64,000 nt of DNA, from the NCBI GenBank assembly GCA_016648135.1, contig JADDOH010000486.1:124001-188000 (forward strand). The letters are read 5' to 3'. The first letter of the stretch is position 1. Every line of letters begins with the position of its first letter. Position numbers and translations under genes: made by a program. Positions 31,967 through 44,470 of the stretch are shown here, one piece after another. Source of the stretch: Agrypnia vestita. Its lineage: Eukaryota; Arthropoda; Insecta; Trichoptera; Phryganeidae. The notes under the pieces were generated by a model. The model was not told where the DNA came from, searched no databases, and was given only the letters and a program-made list of their open reading frames with translations.

Positions 31967-34900
31967 AACACATTAATTTTCCCTGTACCATTAAAATTTA
32001 TTAAGGAATTTCTTTTTACAATTTTAATAATACTAATAAATACAATTTATTGTAATATCATTTTCCAATAATCCCAATTATATTAATTAATGTCGTTGTC
32101 TGTCCGTCCATCCGTCATTACTTTGTGTAACGTCCGAAACTTCTTTGCAGTATAAAAACTTTTTTTTTCCTTCCGTCGTAACTTTGTATAACATCTGTAA
32201 CTTATTTGTAATTTATTTTTGTTCTTATTTTTTATAATTAAATAAAAACATATTCTTTAGGAACCGCTACGTAAAAGCACTGTTATTTTTAACGGGTTAC
32301 AGCTAGTTATTATTAAAGAGAAAATATTGTGGTTATTAGTTCTAAAACAAAGACGTTAGTGGGAAAGTAGGTATGGACGTTTTTTTTAAGTGTTTTTAGG
32401 GCTTCTGCCCGAAGATTTTCAGAAAAGGGGCAGCATTTTTAGTTATTTTTCGAATCAGTAGGTCAGAGAGCATTATAGTAATTTCCCGAATCAGTAATAC
32501 GTAACGGTTTTTAATATTTATTCCTTTTGGTCGCCATTTTTGAAGAATTTTCTCTTTGATCGCTCAACTTATAATTTCATTTCATGTTTTTCTATTCCTT
32601 ATTTTGAACGATAAAGGAGTCACTCATTAAATTCATCGGCAAAGGTGGAGTTTAAAATCGTCGTATTTTATTTCCGGTTTGCCGATTTTGGTGGGTTCCA
32701 GCCAAGATCCGGAAAAAGATTTGAGAGTCGTGTAGACATTGATCAGTCTCTTTTACCGGGGCTGGAACGAACAAGGTCTCTGTTAATTAAATACACAATA
32801 GTATACAGAACGAGTTTCATAAATGTATATTTTCATAGCTCACCAGATCTCTTATAGGCTGGTTGTTTGATCATTAGTCACCGTAAAATTTTAAAAAAAG
32901 CGTAGTTTTTGTGTAAACAGATTGAGTGATTCAATCATTCATTTACAGTTTATCAAGGAAAAAGTGTTATCAATATAAGCGTTTATACAAGATACTTTTA
33001 AAGTTAGGTAGGTAAACGGTATTGGCATCAATGATACAATAAACTACCTGTAGATACGTTACAAGCGTGAAATCGTGACAAGTCAAAAATAATGTAATTG
33101 CCTTACTTGCATTCGTTACCGAACGGACGGAAACAAAACGCCGACTACGAAAACTATGCCGAAAAAAAGTCCCGGGGAAAAAGGAACAGAGTATCGTACA
33201 CTATTGTAAGAATGAGTATGTTATTTTAGTCACCGTGACATCAAATTACGTGATTTTTACGTGATTACTTGATTATGTTTATCATTACTGACATATTTCT
33301 AAATGTGGAGACCTGTAATTGGCCATCTATATTGTATCAATGTTTTCTATGCTTTTTTTTGTGCTGTTGGTCTTCCATAAACATTAAATAAATAAATAAA
33401 ATAAATAAATAAATGTGATTTGTTCTCTCTTTGAATGCGATATTTTATACATATGAAAGTCGGCTAGTATGGGAATAACGTGTTTATTTTATAATACGTC
33501 AATGATTGGCATAGTTTGATTTCTAATAAAAGTAAATAATTATCAGAAGATGTTATAGTATTTTTGCCTTGCAACGAGTGCTACTTTAATGACAGATTAA
33601 TTTTAGAACACTGTTAACAAATGCATATATTAAGGCATTGTTTTCAATCTATAACGTTAGAGTAAATTATTTTAATTATATCCTCTATTTCGCCGACGGA
33701 ACAAGTCAAAAAATAGGATTGCACGCTTTCTGCCGCGCACGTGCGATTGCATCTGACATCATTTTTCGATAAACATATAACCAAAATAGAATTGTAGAAA
33801 TATTGATATTTTTTTTAAATTCCAGACAGTAAATATTTAGAATTTGACTGAAAAAATACATTTTAATGTAAAGCATTTACACATTAGCAATCGATCTGGC
33901 TGCATAGAAATCATGTTTCTGTATATGTCCGGGCTTCAATATCGAATATTGACATAAATATATAATCATCATCTTTTTTTGTCGTACCCTTCTCATTCTC
34001 ACGGTCTAAATGACTAAATCTCATGCCTCTTGATATTACATTCAGATTATTTTTCATAACCGTCTTGAAAGAGCATGATCAAATTACTAAATACCTATAT
34101 ATTTCAAACCTCTAATGTGAATGTCCAGCCTTGATATAAAGGATTTAAAAAGAATCATGATCAGTTATTTTATTTATATATAATAAGAAATTTTTCCTCG
34201 GTTCACACTTTAATTGCACTATTCTATTTTAACAATAACAGTAATATTATAATAACAGGCGTGCAAAATCACAAAACCTTTCTCCACATTTTAATGGAAA
34301 TTTCCAGAGTTGACTTATATATAACCCAGTTCTTTCAAGAGCAATTGACAAACGATGCATCATTTATAAGAAAGAATGAGGATATTTTTGCTCGGCCATA
34401 ATAAGCTCAATCGTTTATCTTAGTCATTTTTCATCGGGTCGTCTCATTCCCCCGATTCCCTTCTACGCTGCATCAACTGTTGCATCGTAATTCAGACAGG
34501 ATAAACATAATTGAGGGGACACAACGTAATAGTTGGATGACGAAGATTATTATTTGTGGGAATATTAATGATCGGTATTGCAACAATAATTTTGAGAAGA
34601 CAATTAATTGACTATAATGCATTTATATTACAAGAAATTTAAAAATAAATTATTTTATTTAGTATTGAATTGTTGAAAAGATTATGAAGGGGTCACTATA
34701 GTGGTTTGTAAGCGTAAGAAGATAACGGTTAAGCAAATACGAATATATGACTCAGTGCCGGAGACAGACGACCGACAAAACCTGATATAATCAGGTAAAT
34801 TATTAGATTATTATTGAAAAATAATACATCTAAAAGTAGACAAGGCAAAGGAATAGAAGAATGCTGTGTTCTTATCCTTGATTTAATTTATTTTCAAAAC

Positions 34901-35244
34901 CTTTATTTTAATGTATTTTTAGTAGAATAAACTTCGTACTACATATTCAGCTGAGCATTATGCTTGCACTAAAAAACATATCAGATATTCAGATATTTAT
35001 ACCTTTTTATGGAAAAAACTGAACCTCTCTAAATCTTGATAAAATATATTTATTTATTTATTAAATCCCAAAAGAAAATATAATATATATTACATACTTT
35101 CTGAGTATATTAAATCCTATAAAGGTATAAACATATACCTGTAAGTTCGGGAGATGAGAAGTTAGACATGTGTAATGATTTGTACACGACTAAAACTCAA
35201 TAAAGACTATATAAATTAGTAACTAGTGACTAATTTTAATGCCT
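31967..35244. other. Long AT-rich stretch without recognised genes
   Basis: AAAT simple repeats lie near 33385-33415. GC-richer patches near 33110-33190 and 34390-34520 lack protein-like frames. A 70-codon frame at 32645-32857 shows no known family. Confidence 0.45.
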
Positions 35245-36730
35245 AGCTGTCAAAATAGTGACTGGAATAATAGTTGTATGATGATTACAATATATATTTA
35301 TAAGGATATCAGATGTTCTTGTGTTTCGATTATCCATTTTTTTATTATGTTTTTAGTTGACTTGTTTACTTCGGTTACAATTTTTAGTTCGGTGGGTAAT
35401 AGATTGAAGTATTTAGTAGCTGTATATAAGGGACTTTTACAGTACTTTATTTTAGTAATTTTGGACCCTTTTATTAATTTATGTCTGGATCTACCATCAT
35501 AGTTAGTAAATATTTGAGTACATTTATTGAAATAGTACTTCAAACTGTCTAATACAAACTGTTGTCTAACATTTAATACAAAACTTTGCCCTAATCCTAT
35601 TTTTTTTTGATATTCTCTTTTGCATGTCGAATATTGGTTCGATAGCTTTTTTGTAGCCACCACCCCACGTAATGATACCATAGTTAATGGTACTTTCGAA
35701 CAAAGCATGGTATAACATTTTTAAGACTTTTGAGTCCATGAACTATCGTAACTTGTTGCTAATAAATTGAAAATATCTAACATTTTTCAACAGTTCTTGG
35801 ACGTGGACATCCCATTTTAAGCAGTTATCGATATGTGTATCTAGATACTTACAGCTATCTACTCTTTTTATTAAGTTATTATTTATGCTAATTATAATAT
35901 TATTAGGTAGTATATCACCGTAACATCCAAAAGTTAGATATACCGTTGATTGATTATCATTTAACCAGGTACAAACACTTAACATATTATTCATATTTAG
36001 TTGCCAATCAGACGAGTTATCACCTGCAGAACATACATAGATGTTATCGGCGTATGATAGCAAGTGTTTTTTATTTACTACTCCAAATACATCATTGATA
36101 TACATCAAGAAAAGTAAATAACCTAGGATTTTTCCTCGAGTAACCCCTATTTTAACACCTTCTGCAATACTATAGCATCCCTTATATTTAACTAATTGTG
36201 TTCTATTACTCAAGTAATCTTTAAATAAGTCATTTGCAACTCCTCTCATGCCATATCTCTCTATAACAAAATAGAGTGATTGACAGTATCAAACGCCTTA
36301 GCTAGGTCCAGAAAAGCAGTGATTGTTACTTTGTTTGTATTAAGGTTATCGTATAGGTATATATAGTGGACGATATCCGCATGTGCGTCATTAGTGCTTC
36401 TATTCTTAAGGAAACCATATTGTCTATCAGATATTAGTTTACATTTAGATATAAAATCAAATAATCTATTATATATAAGTTTTTCCAAGACTTTTGCCAA
36501 ATTAGATATTAAGGATATTGGACGATAATTGCTAGGCTCGAAAGATTCACCTGATTTATAAATCGGTACCATGACCGCAGACTTTAGGGCATTGAGCCAG
36601 ATGCCCCTAGTTATACACATATCGAAGATGTGCTCCAAGGGTTTACTGATACAGTGTATCAAATACTTTACTACCTTGCTATTTATTTCGTCCAAACCAT
36701 GTATTATTTTTAAGATGATTTATTATATTG
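35245..36730 (-). pseudogene. Jockey/CR1-type LINE, reverse transcriptase and C-terminus
   Basis: Three frames on the minus strand succeed each other. 36261-36695 reads WLNALKSAVMVPIYKSG, NYRPISLISNLAKVLEKLIY, QYGFLKNRSTNDA and FLDLAKAFDTVNHSILL. 35743-36249 reads VTRGKILGYLLFLMYINDVF, LLSYADNIYVCSAGD, WLNDNQSTVYLTFG and DSCKYLDTHIDNCLKWDVHV. 35298-35708 reads GVVATKKLSNQYSTCKREYQ and YNATKY-type C-terminal sequence with LLPTELKIVTEVNKS. The catalytic YADD is YADN and the QGSILGPLLF block is altered, so it is inactive. Two frame breaks join the parts. The endonuclease is missing. Confidence 0.85.
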
Positions 36731-37023
36731 CTGAAGTAATCGACAAAAACATATAGGTATTTGATAATAAATTTGCTTTTCAAATAAAAAATCATGTTGT
36801 ACCACAAAATAACTGCCATGACAATTAATGTTATAGAGGGTTTTTTTATGAAAATGATTTTATTGTTAATTTCATAGCAACGATTATTGATTTTTAATTT
36901 TTATTCATTCATTATTTATTTTAGTACACCCTGAAAATCTACCATGGTTAATAGACGCTTGCATGACGTTTGACATTAATCCAAAAAATTCATGAAAATA
37001 AGCATTAGTTATGTATATATAAG

Positions 37024-37681
37024 TTGTTATTTTTTCACAGCATAAAAACTCTGGAACATCGAAGAGCACGTGCTGATTTACTACTATTATTTAAACTACT
37101 GAGAGGATATCTCGACTGTCCCAATCAACTAGACTTAATCTCTTTTCATTTTCCCTCTAGACGAACCCGACAGAACGTGCTCTTCCAAGTTCCGAATAAT
37201 AGAACATCCCAGACCCAAATACATTTTTATATCGCACACGCAAGGCTTTCACTAATATTTGCATCGATATTGACCTCTTCAGAATAGGTCTTACCACACT
37301 TAAAAGAATGCTTTTGATTATATGTACTATATCCTCTGTGATCAAACACTCACTACATCTAATCTTCTCTTCCTCCACCTTCACTTTGACTCCTACCCTC
37401 TCACCCTTTCCCTCCCATCACTATCCCGGGTTACCTACTATCAAAACTCATTAACTGTTTCTTATTTTTTCATCTATTGCCATCATTTTACCTAAATATT
37501 GTTTATTGATTATTATAATATATTCTCTTAGCTTTCAAATATTCTCTTCTAAAAAAAAAAATTTACTACGCCTTAAACATTTGTGAATCTTTAGAATTGG
37601 TTTATACAATGTACACTGTGCTCTAACTTTATGATAATTGAATCTGTTAAGATTCCTTAATTAACTGAATAAATAAATAAG
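37024..37681 (+). pseudogene. LINE C-terminal region with AATAAA tail
   Basis: The frame reads LEHRRARADLLLLFKLLRGY, LDCPNQLDLISFHFPSRRTR and VLFQVPNNRTSQTQIHFYIA, then stops at 37287. After about 380 bp it ends with AATAAATAAATAA (37668-37681). GCCTTAAACA near 37571 resembles 31119, so the two 3' ends may be related families. 5'-truncated copy. Confidence 0.7.
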
Positions 37682-37739
37682 TTATGTACATAGGTATATA
37701 AAAATACTATTGTGAGCTTTGTCAAACTTATGGTCGATA

Positions 37740-37930
37740 AAAAGTGGATGAATTTGATTTGAAAAACAAGTGGTTCTAACAGGGTGGTGCCACATCTCAT
37801 ACTGCTAATATAAGTACTGACTTATTGCAAGAAAATATTGGTGAATCAATAATTTCAACATATTGGACTATTAAAATGGCCCCCAAGAAGTTGTGATATA
37901 ACTTTGGATTACTTTTAGTAACACTTGTGA
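37740..37930 (+). pseudogene. Tc1/mariner-superfamily transposase fragment (possibly DD41D type)
   Basis: Reads EFDLKNKW, a stop, QGGATSHTANISTDLLQE, NIGESIIS and, after a one-base shift, APRSCDITLDYF. The family normally has QQDGAT....WPPRSCDLTPLDYFLWG. Here the catalytic Asp of QQDG is Gly. Spacing from that position to the last Asp is about 41 residues, as in the group named rosa/DD41D, but the indels make the count approximate. No terminal repeats were found around it. Confidence 0.6.
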
Positions 37931-39352
37931 TTACTCATTGGTGAATAAAAAATCGTAAAAATATTTCATCTATTCCACGACAATATAAACAAAATCGATA
38001 TAAAATAGCACTTCCTTATAAATACTGACGGCGAGGCAGTAATTTTTTCTAGAATGGGCCACAGAACGGTTAGAACGTAGGGATGAGGTCTCTGGTTTAT
38101 TACATTTTTCTTGCTTAGACGGAATATTTAGTGATAAAATACGCAAAGTACTCGGTAAATCATATAATTTCGAACGAAATATATGATTGTGGTTTTTTAA
38201 CGTATCTATTAATTTAGTAGGGGACACACTTTATCCCTTTCTGCCCCGGAAATAGGAGAACACAAGTCCGGTGCGGGTCGAGGGGAGAAGGGTGCAATTT
38301 TTTTTGTCAAAATGGAAGAACATTATGCCCTGCTTTATGAGATACTAGAATAAATGTTTGTGCCCCCCGAATAACAGAAAAACGCAAGAAAGAAATTTAG
38401 AAACAAGATTTTTAAAACGAGAATCTTGACTTTTCTTCGGGCCAAATTGGGTTCGGCCCGCGACAACAAACTCTTTGTATCGCCTCCGTATTATTTGTTT
38501 TAATTTTATACCGTAAAGCTATGTTTTTTTTTTTTTATTAAATCTTCGATATCGACCAACTTCCAGTATTTATTTGTTACGAACTACTCTCAAATAAGAT
38601 TTACGTTTCATTATGCTACGTAAAGATAGATTTAGAATCCTATCATGGTATTTTTCAGTGTACGTAAAAATAATATAATTGTTGTTATTGGCGCCAGTTC
38701 TTTTAATATAAAATTATATATATTCCCTGCCCTGTTCTTATTTCTATCTTATATCTATGCAGGAAGAGGGCAAATAGAATGTAACATTTTTTAGAATGTC
38801 ACAAATCACGAGCGTAGTTCAACTCCGCTTCTACGCTAGTTTATTCTACGCCGCTTTTTAAAACGCACGCAAATCTCCCGCAGAAAACGCATATATAATA
38901 ATAGTAAGATATTTATAAATATAAACCTTTTTGCTCGCTAAATTACTGTGCAAGGTGTTTATACGTATTTAAGTACGTCTCTTAATTAATCATTTTATAC
39001 GTAATAAAAGCTACGCCACACCGCTAAAATTTATATAAAAACTTACCTTTAACCAATAACCCAAAGTGCTCAATGAACATAATAACGAAAGTATTTCCGG
39101 AATCTGTGTCGCACTTAAGTTTGGCGTGAAAGAGGGTCAAAATCAGAACCAGCACAGGAGAAGAAGAGGAGGTACCCGTCAAAGTAAGTGCATGGAATAC
39201 TTCCCTTTATTATTCCCGTTAAATATCCCCGCCACACCAGTTGTATTATACTTCATGTGTATTAAATTATTTTTACATAAATATCTGATATCTTTAACGA
39301 ATCTCATGTGTTTGATATATATTAAATTATATATCATAAAAATATATTACGT
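37931..39352. other. Non-coding stretch
   Basis: An 85-codon minus frame at 37970-38227 and a plus frame at 39066-39190 that runs into a donor-like GTAAGT show no known family. Nothing firm. Confidence 0.4.
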
Positions 39353-39620
39353 ATCATATGTGGCTTATAAGAGCAAAGGCAGCAAAATTAAAAAAAAATA
39401 TTTTAAATGCAATCACGGAGGATTACTAATTTAAAATGTACTGAATTCTAAATTTTAAGTGTCTATCCCATCCAAAATTATGTTTTCTATAAATTTACAA
39501 GCTTTGTTTCCTATAAAATCTCAAATACTGAATTTGAAAATATTATAAATTAGTAATCCTCGATGACTGCATTAATTTTTTTTTGGATATTGCTGCCTTT
39601 GCTTTTATACCCCACATATA
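39353..39620. repeat. Inverted-repeat element, about 80-bp arms
   Basis: ATATGTGGCTTATAAGAGCA and AAGGCAGCAA in the left arm (39353-39432) are inverted at 39545-39620, where the arm also shares AGGATTACTAATTT. It is diverged but clear. Probably an old foldback element. Confidence 0.7.
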
Positions 39621-40214
39621 TTATCATCAACAACTAGCAGAATGCAATTGGCTCTATCGATTAGTAATCGCTTCTTAGTTTTATCGATATCCCTTTTTAA
39701 ATTTACGATAACGTCTGATGGCATATTACTAGCATTTCTATTAAAATAACATACAATGAACAGAAGACTACTAAATGTGGTAAGACATTTTAAGAATATC
39801 GTAAGAAATTTAATAAATACACACGTCATGGTATATTTATGTCAGAATACATTTTAATTTATCATTTGCAGTATATGCCATTTAAGCAAGGATATTTTTT
39901 AAATTTCGAGAAGTACCAACGTCCTAGATAGAACTTTACTAAATTAGATTCCAATTTGTTGGTTTAATTATGAAAAATAATATTTAAAAAGTTTGACAGA
40001 TTCTATATATATATATGCTTTAATTTTATGACTCCATATTTCTTATAACAATTGCCTTATTCAAAACTTGCTAATAACAAAAATTTTATATTGTTTATCT
40101 ATTTTTTGTTGAATCCAAAGCATAAAATATACCTTATCTAATTTTAGGCATTTAATTATTTCTCCAAACAAACTTTGAAATATATACAACAATATTAATT
40201 CAAATAAAGGAATT

Positions 40215-40313
40215 ATTTTACGTCTTATAAAAAACTCCTTTTATAAGACGTAAAATACGTAAAAGTCTGCTAAATATGTATGGTAAACTTTTATATTTTA
40301 CCATATTTAGCAG
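40215..40313. repeat. Two adjacent hairpins
   Basis: ATTTTACGTCTTATAAAA (40215-40232) is perfectly inverted at 40239-40256. Eleven bases later CTGCTAAATATG..ATGGTAAA (40267) is inverted, ending at 40313. Twin stem-loops of this kind may come from a small transposon. Confidence 0.75.
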
Positions 40314-42164
40314 GCTATTGCAGAAAATGTTAAAATCATTTCTAAATGAAATCTTAAATGTCACTTATTTACAAACGGCGTTAAAATCATAAAATCTTAA
40401 TATTGAAATAAACCTTTTGTGACTTTTCTATTGTTATATATTTGTAATGACGCAACGTTTTCTTCGAATCTTCAAAATCTGAAGCATTCAAGATTTTGTG
40501 AAAAGCGTTTCAAAACGTGTAACATCAATTTTTATCTTACCGAGATGAATATGTGAAAATTGCTCCCACAATTTTTACGCCTGCTTTTTATAAGCGAACA
40601 TTATTGTCACATAAAAGTAATCTGACGTAAGCCCTTTGTAGCGCGAGCAATATGAGTAAAATGTATTAAATAAAGCGTTTTTCACGATGTGTCCCAAAGC
40701 AGGAGTCAAAGGGAAAGGAGTGTTCGGAGAAGGCCGAGGGAAAGACGATGGAAAGGGTCTTGCGGCAATATGGAAATGATTCACATGTGTATTGAGGGAA
40801 ATAATTGAATGTAAATTGAACTGTCAAAAAAAACGAATTATTTGACACTAAGACCCGAATGTAAAGTCGAGATACACCACCAGCCGTGTAAACACGAAAT
40901 GGAATGATGGCTTTTGAAATTCGTTTTTATTGAGGCCGTTTGAATACACAGCAAAACGAGAAAAATATATATAAAATATGATTGAATTCAAGGATTCCGA
41001 ACAGGTTTTCGTAGGAAAGGGTTTTTAGCGTTCATCCATTTAAATTCACTTACACCGAAAACATTTACCGTATCCTTTATTTATTACAACCATTTTAGTG
41101 TTGGGTTATCGGGGGATTTTTTTATTTTAATCGATACATTTTTTTCTTTTCACGCGAAGGTTTAAATTTATTTTCGGCGTAGAAATCCTTTCATAAGTGG
41201 AGCGCTTATTTATTTTAAATTGCCAAATAAATACAGTTTAGACATATCTGTCCCGGGAGGCCGCCCTCCTAATCCATCTAATCGTCCCGGGCTTCCGGCG
41301 GATACACTTAACTTAACATTTGTTGGTATTAACAAACCGAGGAAACGGAGCCGCAAGATAATGAACTCCGACCGGTTGTAATTGTTATCAGCGACGGAAT
41401 AACAAACCCCCTAATCTTAAGAGAGGCACTACGAGGGTTTCATTTGTTTTTACTGCCTTCGGATTATGTCGCATTCGAACCGAAGTGACCCGAGTTACGA
41501 CTTGAGCCTAGATACCTCGGCAGATTGTGCACAGGCCCGGACTGGGCGAAGTGCGCGGCGCCCGGGCCGGACGTGTTAACTCCCGCCGATAGCGGCCCGC
41601 AGATAGCGGCGGTCTCGTTATATCGCTCCGGTCATCACCACGCAATGCCGGCCCGCGAGGTGACTCGGCAATTCTGCTCGTTTCCTTTTGCTTAGACGTG
41701 TCTTAGAAGCGCTCGGAAAATAATGAAGCGACTTGAACCTGCGTTGAATAAGTCCGTAAGATCCCTGGGTCCCTGACAGCAGCTGCCGTCTCCAAATATT
41801 CAGACCCAAAATCAGGTGACTTCACATGCTCCTGTTTCTTAAATACGGATAAATAAAACTGATATAATAAAGTTTTAATTTAAATTTTCGTTTTAAGTGC
41901 CTTCTAGACCAATAGTATAATAATTTATCTGGCATGTAAACGATTTACAGATTCAACTTCTTTTTTAATCAATATATATGTTTCTAATCAATATATAATC
42001 GATATATATATAATAAAATAGTCATTTTTTACTACTACATAAATACCATATGAGAATAACTGCCACAGAACATGTTTTTACCTAGTGTGGCAGTTATTAG
42101 TATCTTATTTTAACGAATGTAAATGTAAATAAACAAAAAAATAAATAAATAAAAAATAAAATAA
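40314..42164. other. Non-coding; GC-rich block 41240-41820
   Basis: The block has many CpG sites and few stops on the minus strand (63-codon frame at 41618-41809) but no recognisable protein. It is free of obvious transposons and could be a conserved or regulatory segment. Confidence 0.4.
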
Positions 42165-42545
42165 AAAGAAACCCGCGTTTCCCTATCCGCCAAGTTTTCT
42201 CCACAACCAGCCACAATCACCCACCGGTGGTTATGGTGGTGAATAGCTCTTGGTGTCACATCGAAAATATGCTAGTTTGGTGGGGGTGGCTGTTCGTGGG
42301 TGGGAGTGAGTGACGAAAATGTGCTTTCTAGCACATTTTTGTGTTATGGGAAGGCCGCAAATGCTTCAGATTGTTTCAAAATAGGCGCGCCGACTGTGTC
42401 GGTGAGTCTAGAAGGTTCAATTACATTCGATATATTTCTTGAAAGATCTGGAAAGAGAATGTTCTTGAAGGTTCCCGAAAGTTCTATGACGATTTAAACA
42501 GTGTACTAAAAAAGTACGCGTGCGAAGCCGCGCGGGCACAGCTAG
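42165..42545 (+). mobile_element. Helitron-like element, copy B
   Basis: Starts at AAGAAACCCGCGTTTCCC (the TC start is lost in an A-rich run) and ends CGGGCACAGCTAG at 42545, followed by T. Just before the end CGCGTGCGAAGCCGCGCG can form a hairpin. It has one heat-shock-element block (42411-42484) where copy A has two. No coding capacity. Confidence 0.7.
42411..42484 (+). promoter_or_regulatory. Heat-shock-element-like array, Helitron copy B
   Basis: GAA/TTC units at 5-bp steps: the last six (from GAATG at 42457 to TTC at 42482) are perfect and alternate; upstream units are partly degenerate (TTA, TAT, ATC). Confidence 0.6.
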
Positions 42546-42654
42546 TAGATACCTAACCCATGAATAGAATATCCAGACATTTTATATTTAATTTATTCGT
42601 ACGCAAATATATCTTCTACGTATGCTCATGAGTTATTTTTTTCCAAAATGAATT

Positions 42655-42912
42655 TTATAATATGTAGTTCAAGAAATTGATTGACTGATGAATCCACTTG
42701 GGCGGGCATATTACTAACAGTGACGACATTTGAACCAGATATAAATCATTTAGCATGTAGTCTTTTTTTTCTCCATTAAAAACTACTGGAAAAGGTGAAT
42801 GAGGACGGTACTGAACTATGGAAGGATGAATAAATCCATTCCATCTCATCGGACCGTGATAATATTTGAGAACTTTTGGCCCGCGCACGTAAAAAGGTTC
42901 GCCATCGCTGCT
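42655..42912 (-). CDS. Probable exon of an unrecognised host protein
   Basis: The minus strand, after CTACTAATCAATTATATTAT TATTAAG (a branch-point-like CTAAT and an AG at 42913), reads SSDGEPFYVRGPKVLKYYHG, PMRWNGFIHPSIVQYRPH, SPFPVVFNGEKKDYMLNDLY, then LVQM. It stays open to TAA at 42655, but the last 20 residues look less protein-like, so a donor may lie near 42700-42720. Composition (aromatic, Pro and Gly rich, few Lys/Asn/Ile) is unlike the local AT-driven frames and unlike any transposon protein I know. Family unknown. No other exon of it was identified in the window, which implies long introns or a fragment. Confidence 0.45.
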   Translation of the reverse strand, partial: SSDGEPFYVRGPKVLKYYHGPMRWNGFIHPSIVQYRPHSPFPVVFNGEKKDYMLNDLYLVQMSSLLVICPPKWIHQSINFLNYIL

Positions 42913-43094
42913 CTTAATAATAATATAATTGATTAGTAGATTTTCACTGAAGATTTGAGATTAAAAACGAGAAGATCAAGATTTATATTCGATGAAATCT
43001 AAATATTTACCCAGAATATTTTAACTGAGATAACTCTGCAGTACCTTTAAGCACGTTTTTTTATATTAATTTCGTAAAAGTACATAAACCTCTA

Positions 43095-43770
43095 TTTTAT
43101 TTTATTTTTATTTTCATTTATTGGTTTTCTAACAGCCATATAATTAATCAATCTTGAAAAAAAACAATAATTGATGTACAGAGTTTTGGGCCAATTACAA
43201 GAAAACACATATATACAATCGATAAAAAAATAAGAAAAAACATGTCCAATAGTGAGTTTGTGTGAGTGTGTGTATTTGTGTGTTTATTTTTTTTTTTTAA
43301 ACAATCTTAAAAATTTTCCACTGAATTTAAAAATTTACTTTAACATACATTAATAGCGAATGGAGAGGGTGGAGGGGAATGTGGGACGGGAGTAGAAGGG
43401 AAGATATAATGTACAAATTAGTTTGGGTGCGGTAGTGTAGATATTGTTTGTTTTATGTTTCTTACTGTTGCGTTGAAAATGTCAATGTGGTGATAGTTTG
43501 TGTTAAATGAATTTGTGGATCTGTACATAAAGGAGTTTTGTTTTGAGTTGGTCTTACAAAAGGGGAGATGAAAAGTAGGTGAATGTCTGTTATTGCGAGT
43601 TAGGATGTGGTAAGATATTCGTTGAAAAAGTTCCGGACTATCAACTAGATTGTGTGTTATTTTGAATAGCATCACCGCGTCAGCTATGTTTCTTCGACGA
43701 GTTAGGGTCTGCATGTTAAAAAACTTCGCAATCAAGTCAATATAATTAACATCAGTAATTAGCACTGGCC
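43095..43770 (-). pseudogene. LINE C-terminal region (minus strand)
   Basis: The frame 43418-43765 reads VNYIDLIAKFFNMQTLTRRR, NIADAVMLFKITHNLVDSPE, LFQRISYHILTRNNRHSPTF and KQNSFMYRSTNSFNTNY. It matches the block order of Jockey/CR1 C-termini (LxxRR...D...L.KI.HN.VD.PE). Downstream the minus strand ends in AAATAAAATAAAATA near 43095. 5'-truncated, frame intact to its stop. Confidence 0.75.
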
Positions 43771-44295
43771 GTAAAACATTATTATTTCAATTGCGTTTTC
43801 GTTATCTATTTTCTGAATACAAAATATTATTGATTCAATTCATTTAATTAATGTTAAAGATTTAGATATAGATGTGTAGATTTATATTACAGAATAAAAT
43901 TTATTGGAAAAATCTGGAACTTCTTAGTTAGACAAAAAAAAAATGTCATGTTTTTAACGCTACAACAAGCCATGATACCCAATTTTTGTAGCGAAACAAG
44001 ATTATAAACAACCTCACCCAAAATCGAACACTCGGAAAGAAAAACCCACTAGACTACGAGGACGAGGCGATATAAAAATAAGGTTAAATTTAATTTCCGC
44101 ACAAAGAAAAAATTAAGAGTTTTGTCCTCGATATCATGCCTACTATATTTTTGTTATTTAATCATGCTGTCTATACATTTTATTCACAGATTCTATTTTT
44201 CGTTATGGTTATTGATCACACTTTACTAGTAATTTATATTTTTCTTTACTCAGATCGTGCAATGAGATCTCATCCCGTGTCCGTCACTTACATAT
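43771..44295. other. AT-rich stretch
   Basis: Nothing is recognised; the 61-codon frame at 44136 is low-complexity hydrophobic. Confidence 0.4.
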
Positions 44296-44470
44296 TCTCC
44301 GTTTCGGCGTCCACTTCCTAATTACCCCCACCATAGCTGTAGCCACGCCCCCGTTCAAAAATTGATTTGTTTACTAGAATAGGTAATGGATAGATAGTTT
44401 GCGTCCATCCTGATGAAGATACAGTGGTATTGAAACTGGTAGACGTGCCAAGTTACTAGGTAAGTGGTTA
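44296..44470 (+). mobile_element. Penelope-like element 3' end (family PLE-A, copy 2)
   Basis: Matches the untranslated part of copy 1 (6920-7090 minus) in order: GTTTCGGCGTCCACTT, TAATTACCCCCACCATAGCT, CGTTCAAAAATTGATT, GGTAATGGATAG, then the hammerhead-like motif. No ORF remnant is left upstream. Confidence 0.6.
44410..44436 (+). ncRNA. Hammerhead-ribozyme-like core (PLE-A, copy 2)
   Basis: CTGATGA, A, GATAC, loop AGTG, GTATT, GAAAC, then TGGTAGACG. The stem is closed with one G-T pair. Stem I (GACG with CATC) has one mismatch. Confidence 0.5.

Noticed and set aside
39066..39190. Exon-like frame ending at a GTAAGT
   Set aside because: The peptide is short and Arg/Gly-rich, no acceptor lies upstream, and an opposing donor-like site on the other strand is nearby.
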